From Xanthobacter autotrophicus (GTDB lineage Bacteria > Pseudomonadota > Alphaproteobacteria > Rhizobiales > Xanthobacteraceae): DNA of 64,000 nucleotides. Position 1 is the first letter of the stretch. Each line of letters begins with the position of its first letter. Under the pieces are notes generated by a model that saw only the letters and a program-made list of their open reading frames with translations, made no database searches and was not told the DNA's origin. The stretch lies in NCBI RefSeq assembly GCF_043194295.1, contig NZ_JBAFVK010000017.1; one strand, written 5' to 3'. Both the position numbers and the translations under genes were made by a program. Below, piece by piece: positions 57,520 through 64,000 of the stretch.

Positions 57520-58845
57520 TCAGTGCGCAGCTTCCGACCGGTGCAGCACGCGCGTGGCCTTGGCTTCGTAGCGCGGCAGCGCGCCCTCCGCATGGCACTC
57601 CACGTTCACGTTGATGCCAAGGCGGGCCTTGATTTCTCGGCGCACGTCGGCGGCGCACACCTCGCCGGGGCGCTGCTCGGCGCTGACGGATTCCACCGCC
57701 ACAGTCATCTTGCCGATGGTGGTGGCCTCCTTGTCCACGTAGATCTGCCAGGCCTCCTTGGCGAGGCCGGGGATGCCGGCGATCACGTCCTCGATCTGCG
57801 ATGGGAAGACGATGACGCCCTTGAACTTGATCATGTCGTCGGTGCGCCCGATGATCCGGCCGATCTTGCGCATGCCGCGACGGCCCGAGGGGCAGTCGTA
57901 GGGGCGTGGGGAAAGGCGCACCAGGTCGCGGGTGCGCCAGCGCACCACAGGCGAGGCCTCCTTGCGCAGGGTGGTGACGACGATCTCGCCCACTTCGCCG
58001 TCCGACACCGGCTTCATGGTCTTGGGATCGAGGATCTCGACGATGACGGTGTCCTCGTTGAGGAGCTGCAATTCGTCGTCGGCGTGGGTGTAGGGCGTGG
58101 AGATGGCGAGGATCGGCCCGCCCGCTTCCGTGGTGCCGTAGATGTTGTGGCTCATGAAGCCCTGGGGCAGTTCCGCCTCCAGCTGGGCGCGGAACTCGGC
58201 GGAGACCGACTGCCCGCCGAGGATGGCCACCTTCAGCGTCCACTCCGTGCGCGGATCGATGCCCTGGTGCTTGGCCGCCTGGACCAGCGTCATCAGCCAC
58301 AACGGCGACATGGAGGCCACGTCATAGGCATGGTCGCGCAGCCAGCGGGCGGCAAGCTCGCCGCGGCCGGGGCCGATGGGAAAGTTGGTGCAGCCCACGG
58401 CGGAGAAGCCGGCGTCCAGCGCCGGGCCGCCGATCCACAAGCCATAGCCGTAGCCTTGATAGGCCCGGAAGCCGCTGCGCACGCCCGCGGCCGTCAGCAG
58501 GCGCGCCATCTGGTAGGGCAGGAGGCCGTGCAGGTCGTTCTTCGTCATGCCGAACGTCACCGGCAGGCCGGTGGTGCCGGAGGTGGCGACGAAGCGCTCC
58601 ACCTTCTCCATGGGCACGGTGAGGAAGGGAAAGGGATAGCGGTCGCGCAGCAGCGACTTGTCCATGAAGGGGGCGTTGGCGAGGCCGTCCTCGGAGGCGA
58701 GATCCTCCGGCTTCATGCCGGCTTCGGCAAAATGCGCCTTCCAGGCATCGCACTGCGCGAGGCGCGCGCCGAGGCCGGCAAGGCCCTCGCGCTGGACTTT
58801 CAGAATACCGTCGCGGTCGAGCGACTCCACCTCAGGATGCTGCAT
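57520..58845 (-). CDS. phenylacetate-CoA ligase family (PaaK-type) aryl-CoA ligase
   Basis: This 441-aa AMP-forming ligase of the PaaK branch has P-loop ATSGTTGLPVTFG at about 87-99, AYQGYGYGLWIGG, GGQSVSAEFRAQLEAELPQG, the A5-like NIYGTTEAGGP and the GRIIGRTDDMIKFKGVIVFP hinge. The C-terminal lysine region is GALPRYEAKATRV. It should convert an aromatic acid (phenylacetate, benzoate or a relative) to its CoA ester. No paaABCDE epoxidase genes accompany it, so the CoA ester probably feeds the Rieske dioxygenase. It is divergent from the TetR gene, with two operator dyads in the 278-base gap. Confidence 0.92.
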   Translation of the reverse strand: MQHPEVESLDRDGILKVQREGLAGLGARLAQCDAWKAHFAEAGMKPEDLASEDGLANAPFMDKSLLRDRYPFPFLTVPMEKVERFVATSGTTGLPVTFGMTKNDLHGLLPYQMARLLTAAGVRSGFRAYQGYGYGLWIGGPALDAGFSAVGCTNFPIGPGRGELAARWLRDHAYDVASMSPLWLMTLVQAAKHQGIDPRTEWTLKVAILGGQSVSAEFRAQLEAELPQGFMSHNIYGTTEAGGPILAISTPYTHADDELQLLNEDTVIVEILDPKTMKPVSDGEVGEIVVTTLRKEASPVVRWRTRDLVRLSPRPYDCPSGRRGMRKIGRIIGRTDDMIKFKGVIVFPSQIEDVIAGIPGLAKEAWQIYVDKEATTIGKMTVAVESVSAEQRPGEVCAADVRREIKARLGINVNVECHAEGALPRYEAKATRVLHRSEAAH

Positions 58846-58912
58846 GTGCTTCCTCCCCCATCCGACCGTTGGAACACGCGGCTCTTGCGGCCGCTCTCGG
58901 TTGATGAATTAA

Positions 58913-58932
58913 TAGATCGAACGGATGGTCTA
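58913..58932. promoter_or_regulatory. TetR-type operator candidate, site 3 (ligase promoter)
   Basis: TAGATCGAACGGATGGTCTA is an imperfect dyad with TAGATC/GGTCTA ends, 68-87 bases upstream of the aryl-CoA ligase ATG. Its reverse complement matches site 2 at 16 of 20 positions. Confidence 0.68.
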
Positions 58933-59084
58933 TGTAAACGGGGAAATTTGATCTGCATCAACCGCCCGGGAAAACGCCACCGCGGACAGGGGGCCAGAGG
59001 TAAGGAGCTGACCGCGCCGCTGGCCGCGCCCGGGAGCTACCCGTTTCCCGGCCCTGCACTTGGCACCGGGGGCCTTCGCGCTTA

Positions 59085-59104
59085 TAGACCGAATGATCGG
59101 AACA
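59085..59104. promoter_or_regulatory. TetR-type operator candidate, site 4 (regulator promoter)
   Basis: TAGACCGAATGATCGGAACA lies 20-39 bases before the TetR GTG and contains the dyad CCGA-ATGA-TCGG. Its position suggests autoregulation. Confidence 0.65.
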
Positions 59105-59123
59105 TTCTTGCAGGTATGACGTC

Positions 59124-59813
59124 GTGGCGAGAACGCGCTCAGCCGAGTACGACAATATTCACGATACCATACTCGAGCGGGCGGCATCCGTCTTCGCGCA
59201 GCGCGGCTATGCGGCCACCTCCATCGGCGACATCGCCGAGGCCTGCGAGTGCTCCAAGTCGCGCCTGTATCACTATTTCACGTCCAAGGAGGCCATCCTT
59301 TCCGACATGCTCACGTCGCATGTGGAAAGCCTCCTCATGAAGTGCCGGCAGACCCTCTACGGCTACCAGGACCCGGAGGAGCGATTCCGCCAGCTGACGC
59401 GCCTGTTCCTCGACGTCTATTCGGTCTCGCGCGACCAGCACGTGGCGTTGCTCACCTGCTCGGAGTTCCTGGTGCCTGAGACCCGCAAGGTGCTGGTGGC
59501 CAAGCAGCGCGAGCTGATCGCCTATGTGCGGGACATCTTGCTGCAGCTGCGGCCGGACCTCGCCAAGGACTCCACCATGGCCCACGTGGACACCATGCTG
59601 TTCTTCGGCATGATCAACTGGACCTATACGTGGTACCACGCCGACGGCGCGGTGACGCCCAGCGAACTCGCCGACCGCACCGTGGACCTGTTCGTGAACG
59701 GCTACGCCCACGCGGCCGCACCATCCAATGGCACCCAGCCCCACGCGAAACAGGATGCGCGCCACCCTGCGCGGCAGGATGGCCGGGCCGATCCCCGCTC
59801 CGGCAAGGACTGA
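59124..59813 (+). CDS. TetR-family regulator of the aryl-CoA catabolic cluster
   Basis: This 229-aa regulator starts at a GTG. The HTH domain (SVFAQRGYAATSIGDIAEAC, then ECSKSRLYHYFTSKEAIL) is followed by an all-helical ligand domain with VLVAKQRELIAYVRDILLQL and MINWTYTWYHADGAVTPSE, like PaaR-type repressors that sense aryl-CoA thioesters. The last about 35 residues are a polar, Gln/His/Arg-rich tail. It sits centrally among divergent units that all carry related dyads, making it the probable repressor, released by the CoA ester formed by the neighbouring ligase. That ligand is inferred. Confidence 0.9.
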   Translation: MARTRSAEYDNIHDTILERAASVFAQRGYAATSIGDIAEACECSKSRLYHYFTSKEAILSDMLTSHVESLLMKCRQTLYGYQDPEERFRQLTRLFLDVYSVSRDQHVALLTCSEFLVPETRKVLVAKQRELIAYVRDILLQLRPDLAKDSTMAHVDTMLFFGMINWTYTWYHADGAVTPSELADRTVDLFVNGYAHAAAPSNGTQPHAKQDARHPARQDGRADPRSGKD

Positions 59814-59848
59814 CCGCGCAAGGATTGACGCCGGGAGCCGGGACCGCC

Positions 59849-61069
59849 TCAGGCGGCCGGCCGCCGCATCCGTGCCACAGGGTCGAACCCCTCCTGCGCC
59901 GCCTCTTCGAGTGAGACGGCGATGCCGCCTTCCAGCAGCTTCTTGGCCGCCATGTAGGTGCGCGCATCGTTGAGGGCGTCCACCGCGATCATCCGGCCCT
60001 CGCGGAAGTACCAGAGCGATTCGCCGCGCTCCGTGCGCCGGCGGAGCACCGCGTCATAGCCGCGGTTGAGACCGACGATCTGGAGCTTCATGTCGTACTG
60101 GTCGGACCAGAACCACGGCACCGGCTCATAGGCGCGCGGGCGGCCGAGCATGTCGTCGGCCGCGCATTCCGCCTGGTCCACCGCATTCTGCACGCTCTCC
60201 AGCCGCGTCGGGATGCCCGCCAAGGGAAAGGCCGCGCAATCGCCGGCCGCCCAAATGCCCGGCGCCGAGGTGCGGCCGTGGACATCCACTGCGATGCCGT
60301 TGTCGCAGGCGATGCCCGCGGCGCGGGCCAGCTCGTCGCGGGGCAGCACGCCGATGCCGACGAGGACCGCATCCACCTCCATGCGCGTGCCGTCGTCCAG
60401 CGTCACCGCCGCGACCGCGCCGTCCCGCGCTGTCACGGCGACCACGCTGCGCCCTTCCAGAATACGCACGCCGTGGCCCGCGTGCAGGGCGCGGATGGCG
60501 TCCGATGTCTCGGCGCAGGCCACCCGCTCCAGGATGCGCGCGGCGCGCTCCACCACGGTCACGGAAAGGCCGGCCTTCACCGCCACCGCCGCTGTCTCCA
60601 GCCCCACATAGCCGCCGCCCAGCACCATGAGGTGTCGGCCCGGACGAATGGCGTCCTGAAGGCGTTCTGCATCGGCGAGGCCGCGCAGTTCGTACACGCC
60701 CTTGAGCCCGGAAAATTCCGGCGGCAGGGTGCGCGGGCGGGTGCCCGTCGCCAGCGCCAGCTTGCTCCATGGCACCGTGCGGTCGTTCACCTCCAGCGTG
60801 CGCCCTGCCGGATCGAGGGCGGTGACGCGCGCGTCCGTCACCAGCGCGACACCGAGGTCGCTCCAGAAGTCGGCCGGGCGCAGATAAAGCCGATCAACCG
60901 TCCATTCTCTTTTAAGATAGGCCTTGGAGAGCGGCGGACGCTGGTAGGGAGGGTGCGGCTCATCGCCATAGAGCGTCAAGGCGCCGGAATATCCGCTATG
61001 TCGCAGGCGCATGGCTAGGGATGCCGCAGCCTGTCCGGCACCGACGATGGCGATGTGTTCCTGCTCCAT
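59849..61069 (-). CDS. NAD(P)H-dependent ferredoxin reductase (putidaredoxin/rhodocoxin reductase type)
   Basis: This 406-aa FAD flavoprotein has FAD motif IAIVGAGQAAASLAMRLRHS, PPYQRPPLSKAYL and ATGTRPRTLP. The NAD(P) motif is LMVLGGGYVGLETAAVAVKA, and a second FAD motif reads GIWAAGDCAAF. The C-terminal reductase domain (VPWFWSDQYDMKLQIVGL) identifies the oxygenase-coupled ferredoxin reductase class. It should reduce the adrenodoxin-type ferredoxin encoded at 54958-55278 to feed the dioxygenase. It is encoded alone on the minus strand and divergent from the HMGCS/DUF35 fusion gene, with operator site 5 between them. Confidence 0.92.
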   Translation of the reverse strand: MEQEHIAIVGAGQAAASLAMRLRHSGYSGALTLYGDEPHPPYQRPPLSKAYLKREWTVDRLYLRPADFWSDLGVALVTDARVTALDPAGRTLEVNDRTVPWSKLALATGTRPRTLPPEFSGLKGVYELRGLADAERLQDAIRPGRHLMVLGGGYVGLETAAVAVKAGLSVTVVERAARILERVACAETSDAIRALHAGHGVRILEGRSVVAVTARDGAVAAVTLDDGTRMEVDAVLVGIGVLPRDELARAAGIACDNGIAVDVHGRTSAPGIWAAGDCAAFPLAGIPTRLESVQNAVDQAECAADDMLGRPRAYEPVPWFWSDQYDMKLQIVGLNRGYDAVLRRRTERGESLWYFREGRMIAVDALNDARTYMAAKKLLEGGIAVSLEEAAQEGFDPVARMRRPAA

Positions 61070-61091
61070 GGCGTCCCTCTCTGAATATTTA

Positions 61092-61111
61092 TTGACCGAA
61101 CGTTCTGGTTA
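61092..61111. promoter_or_regulatory. TetR-type operator candidate, site 5 (reductase/fusion promoter)
   Basis: TTGACCGAACGTTCTGGTTA contains the perfect palindrome GAACGTTC (61098-61105) flanked by ACC and GGT. It lies 23-42 bases before the reductase ATG and upstream of the fusion gene GTG, so it could control both. Confidence 0.66.
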
Positions 61112-61239
61112 TTATAATGCCAAATCGCGGGTGGCAACCGGGTTTCCTGCGCATCGTCGGCCCCGACGGCGGCGCGTGCGGACCGAGCGCCTCCTCCCGG
61201 CCGGGCGCCGCAATCACAGATCAGGGCGAGGAACCCAAG

Positions 61240-62685
61240 GTGACGGGCATCACAGCGATCGCAATCCACCTGCCGCGCCTGCGCCTCCAGCGCGCGAGCA
61301 TGGCTGCCGCCATGGACTGGCTCTGTGCCCGCTCCGACACGCGCGGGGCCCGCACCCTCGCCTTCTGGGACGAGGACCCGGTGAGCATGGGCGTCGCCGC
61401 CGCGCGGGCCTGCCTCGATCAGGCTCCGGAGGCGCGCACGGCCGTCCGCGCCCTCACCTTCGCCACCACCACGCCGGTATTCGCCGAGCCGCAGCAGGCG
61501 AGCTTCCTGTGTGCCGCGCTCCGCCTCCCGGAGGCGATCCGCACCCAGGATGTCGGCGGCACCATGAGGTGCGGCCTCCTCGCCCTTCACGCCGCGCTGG
61601 AGGGTTCGGATCCGGCTCTCCTGATCGCTTCCGACATGCCATCCAATACCCCGGGAGGACTTGCCGAACTACGCTATTCGGACGGGGGTGCCGGGGTTCT
61701 CGTCGGCGCCGGGCCGAACCTGCTCGCCTATCGCGGCGGCGCCAGCCTGTCCGCGCCCTTCATCGAGCGCTACCGCGGCGCCGGCCACGCCCTCACCACC
61801 GATTGGGAAGAGCGCTGGGTGCGCGAGGAGGGTTTCCTCGATCTGGTGCCGCGCGCCATCTCGGAAGCCCTCGATAGGGCGCAACTTTCGCCGGAGGACA
61901 TCCAGAGTTTCGTCCTGCCCTGCGTCATTCCCGGCGCCGCAAAAGCGGTGGCGCAAGCCGCCGGCCTGAGCCAGGCAAAGCTGGCCCAACCCCTTGATCT
62001 GGAATGCGGAGATACCGGCGCCGCCCACGCGCTGGTGATGCTGGCGCGGGCCATGGAAGACATGCGCCCCGGCGAGCGGCTGGTAGTGGCCCAGTTCGGC
62101 CAGGGCGCGACTGCCCTTGTGCTGGAGGCGACCGCCGCCATTGCCGGCTTCGCACCCGCCGCGTCCGCCATGATCGACACCGGCATCGCCGAGACCAACT
62201 ATCTGAAACTCCCCGTCTTTCGCGGCCTTCTGCCGTGGGAGCGGGGCCTGCGCGGCCGCCTTCCCGTGAGCGAGGCGCTGACCACCGCCTATCGCAATTC
62301 CCAAGCACTCCTCGGCTTCGTCGGCAGCCGCAGCCCCGAGACCGGTCAGGTGCAGTTCCCCCCCTCCCGCCTCGCCGTGGCGGAGGCCGGCTTCTTCGCG
62401 GAGCCGCAGGAGCCGTGGCCGCTGGCCGACCTCGGCGGCACGGTCGCCACCGCCACGGCGGACCGGCTCGCCTTCTCGCGCAGCCCACCCAATTGCTACG
62501 GGCTCATAGACATTCCCGGCGGCGCCCGCCTGATGATGGACTTCACCGACCCCGACGCGGCGCGCCTCGGCCCCGGTGACGCCGTGCGTTTCGTGTTCCG
62601 CATCAAGGATATGGACGAGCGCACCGGCTACCGCCGCTATTTCTGGAAGGCGGTCGCGGCGTCCGCGCTGCCGGCCGCAGCCTGA
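61240..62685 (+). CDS. HMG-CoA synthase-like thiolase-fold protein fused to a DUF35 (OB-fold) domain
   Basis: This 481-aa protein starts at a GTG with GAGG 8 bases upstream; an ATG at 61117 is only 6 bases after operator site 5 and is rejected. Residues 1-345 follow the archaeal/bacterial HMG-CoA-synthase pattern (MGVAAARACLD, FATTTPVFAEPQ, DVGGTMRCGLLALHAAL with nucleophile Cys111, and GDTGAAHALVMLARA). The usual catalytic-His block (FHQPN) reads FVLPCVI here. Residues 365-481 are a DUF35 OB domain (GGTVATATADRLAF, then GLIDIPGGARLMMDF and GDAVRFVFRIKD) lacking the Zn-ribbon cysteines. With the thiolase 17 bases downstream it probably forms an acyl-CoA carbon-carbon cleavage or channelling complex. 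Confidence 0.82.
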   Translation: MTGITAIAIHLPRLRLQRASMAAAMDWLCARSDTRGARTLAFWDEDPVSMGVAAARACLDQAPEARTAVRALTFATTTPVFAEPQQASFLCAALRLPEAIRTQDVGGTMRCGLLALHAALEGSDPALLIASDMPSNTPGGLAELRYSDGGAGVLVGAGPNLLAYRGGASLSAPFIERYRGAGHALTTDWEERWVREEGFLDLVPRAISEALDRAQLSPEDIQSFVLPCVIPGAAKAVAQAAGLSQAKLAQPLDLECGDTGAAHALVMLARAMEDMRPGERLVVAQFGQGATALVLEATAAIAGFAPAASAMIDTGIAETNYLKLPVFRGLLPWERGLRGRLPVSEALTTAYRNSQALLGFVGSRSPETGQVQFPPSRLAVAEAGFFAEPQEPWPLADLGGTVATATADRLAFSRSPPNCYGLIDIPGGARLMMDFTDPDAARLGPGDAVRFVFRIKDMDERTGYRRYFWKAVAASALPAAA

Positions 62686-62702
62686 TCGAAAGGCGACGCA
62701 CG

Positions 62703-63896
62703 ATGGCCAAGGGAATCAAGGACAGGGTCGCCATTCTCGCCATGGGTTGTTCGCGCTTCGGCGAGCGCTGGGACGTGGGCCAGGAAGAGCTGATGGCCGA
62801 GGCCTATCTGGAGGCCTTGGGCCATGCCGGCATCAGGCCGGACCAGATCGAGGCGGCCTGGTATTCCTCCCACTATGACGACATCGGCGCCGGCAAGGCG
62901 GGCACGCCCATGGCCCAGGCCCTGCGCCTGCCGGCCATCGGCGTCACCCGCGTGGAGAACTTCTGCGCCGGCGGCACGGAGGCATTCCGCGGCGCGGTCT
63001 ATGCGGTGGCGTCCGGGGCGGTGGACATCGCCCTCGCCGTGGGCGTGGAGAAGCTGAAGGACACCGGCTTTGCCGGCCTGCCGCCGGCCTCGCGAGGGAC
63101 GCTCGCGCCCATGTACCTGCCCACCCACACCAATCCGGGCAACTTCTCCCAGCTCGCCCGGGCCTATGGGGCGCGCCACAACATCTCCTCCGGCGACCTG
63201 AAGCGGGCCATGGGGCACACCTCCATGAAGAGCCACGCCAATGCGGTGACGAACAAGAACGCCCACCTGCGCAAGGCCATCACCATCGAGCAGGCGGTGA
63301 ACGCCCCCATGGTGGCGGACCCGCTCGGCCTGTTCGACTGCTGCCCGGTGTCGGACGGTGCGGCTTGCGCCATCGTCACCACGCCGGAGATCGCGAGGAG
63401 CCTCGGCAAGACGCCGGTGCTGGTGAAGGCCATCCAGCTTGTGGCATCCAACGGCTGGGAAGTGCAGCAGAGCGGCTGGAACGGCTCCTATGTCCATACC
63501 GCCCGCATCGCCGCGCGGCGGGCCTACGCGGAGGCGGGTATTGCCGACCCGCGCACCGCGCTGAGCTTCGCCGAGCTGCACGATTGCTTCTCCATCACCG
63601 AGCTGGTGACGCTGGAGGATATCGGCCTTGCCGATGAGGGCACCGCCTGGAAGCGGATGCTGGACGGCGCGTTCGATGTGGACGGCGTCATGCCCTGCCA
63701 GGTGGATGGTGGCCTGAAATGCTTCGGCCATCCTGTGGGAGCCTCGGGGCTGCGCATGCTCTACGAATGCTGGCTGCAACTGACCGGCCAGGCGGGCGAG
63801 CGCCAACTGGCGAGCCCCAGCCTTGCCCTCACGCACAATCTCGGCGGCGCGCCGGCCCAGAACGTTTGCTCCATCACCATTGTCGGTGCCGCCTGA
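62703..63896 (+). CDS. SCP2/SCPx-type thiolase
   Basis: This 397-aa thiolase-superfamily protein has the probable nucleophile Cys88 in VENFCAGGTEAFRG, His293 in the ELHDCFSITE block, and Cys340/His343 in LKCFGHPVGASG, the arrangement of SCPx/nonspecific lipid-transfer-type thiolases. Members working with DUF35 partners (Ltp2-ChsH2, IpfD-IpfE) cleave acyl side chains by retro-aldol or thiolytic chemistry. The preceding gene encodes a DUF35 fusion, so a heteromeric complex is likely. The ATG has AAAGG upstream. A strong terminator follows, ending the cluster. Confidence 0.9.
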   Translation: MAKGIKDRVAILAMGCSRFGERWDVGQEELMAEAYLEALGHAGIRPDQIEAAWYSSHYDDIGAGKAGTPMAQALRLPAIGVTRVENFCAGGTEAFRGAVYAVASGAVDIALAVGVEKLKDTGFAGLPPASRGTLAPMYLPTHTNPGNFSQLARAYGARHNISSGDLKRAMGHTSMKSHANAVTNKNAHLRKAITIEQAVNAPMVADPLGLFDCCPVSDGAACAIVTTPEIARSLGKTPVLVKAIQLVASNGWEVQQSGWNGSYVHTARIAARRAYAEAGIADPRTALSFAELHDCFSITELVTLEDIGLADEGTAWKRMLDGAFDVDGVMPCQVDGGLKCFGHPVGASGLRMLYECWLQLTGQAGERQLASPSLALTHNLGGAPAQNVCSITIVGAA

Positions 63897-63921
63897 CCCG
63901 ACCGTGGCGGCCCGCTAACTC

Positions 63922-63960
63922 CCCCGCCGCCCGGCTTGCGCCGGCGGCGGGGTTTTTCTT
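63922..63960. terminator. strong intrinsic terminator after the thiolase gene
   Basis: CCCCGCCGCCCGGC, a TTGC loop and GCCGGCGGCGGGG form a 13-bp GC stem with one bulge, followed by TTTTTCTT. It lies 26 bases after the thiolase stop and may also serve a convergent gene beyond. Confidence 0.92.
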
Positions 63961-63973
63961 GTCCTGAAGGGCC

Positions 63974-64000
63974 TTACGCCTTCCGCCAGTCGGCGAAGCT
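63974..64000 (-). CDS. possible 3' end of a minus-strand gene
   Basis: Read on the minus strand, the last 27 bases give eight codons (SFADWRKA) and a TAA stop just beyond the terminator. The position suits a convergent neighbour, but eight residues cannot identify it. Confidence 0.3.
   Translation of the reverse strand, partial: SFADWRKA

Overview
The window is 64 kb of gene-dense, high-GC (roughly two thirds or more G+C by eye) chromosomal DNA. GTG and TTG starts are frequent and ATGA overlaps are common. The gene content (CarD regulator, phoR-pstSCAB-phoU-phoB in one block, kup, ahcY, hlyD-rbbA-yhhJ, a double-domain cold-shock protein, rhizobial-type palindromic repeats) points to an alphaproteobacterium of the order Hyphomicrobiales. 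Something like Xanthobacter, Azorhizobium or Ancylobacter (Xanthobacteraceae) fits best. That placement is inference from gene content, not from a marker gene.

Layout. 1-5.3 kb: the 3' end of a CAP/SCP-domain gene, an acyl-CoA synthetase, a small HicA/HicB-like pair, several short hypotheticals, an SRPBCC protein and a TetR regulator. 5.4-7.7 kb: an acyl-CoA dehydrogenase and aminoglycoside-phosphotransferase-like pair (ACAD10/11-like) with a palindromic operator in front. 7.8-21.3 kb: mostly housekeeping genes: a YbhN-like membrane protein, Kup, AhcY, CarD, a gamma-glutamyltransferase, a nitroreductase, a cold-shock protein, XthA and a secreted protein. 21.5-29.0 kb: the phosphate regulon (phoR, pstS, pstC, pstA, pstB, phoU, phoB) with two Pho-box-like sites. 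29.3-44.3 kb: two tandem flavin amine oxidases, a polyprenyl synthase, MtgA, YciB, an Rrf2 regulator, a hlyD-rbbA-permease efflux operon, DUF72, an Lrp regulator and a divergent homodimeric-E1-like ThDP enzyme. 44.6-46.4 kb: tRNA-Ser(CGA), then a gene-poor, seemingly lower-GC stretch with one L,D-transpeptidase.

46.4-64 kb is the most interesting part: a catabolic regulon. A five-gene branched-chain-amino-acid-type ABC transporter (livJHMGF) diverges from a Rieske dioxygenase alpha/beta pair, a PaaG-like enoyl-CoA isomerase/hydratase, an SDR, a [2Fe-2S] ferredoxin and an alpha-methylacyl-CoA racemase. These are followed by an alpha/beta hydrolase, a PaaK-type aryl-CoA ligase, a TetR regulator, a ferredoxin reductase, an HMG-CoA-synthase-like protein fused to a DUF35 OB domain, and an SCP2-type thiolase. 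Five promoter regions carry related roughly 20-bp dyads built around AGACCGAACG, so the TetR protein probably controls all of it. The best-fitting scheme is uptake of an aryl-alkanoic acid, CoA activation, epimerisation, ring dioxygenation of the CoA thioester, and thiolase/DUF35-driven side-chain cleavage, as in the ibuprofen (ipf) pathway of sphingomonads. The substrate is not visible from sequence.
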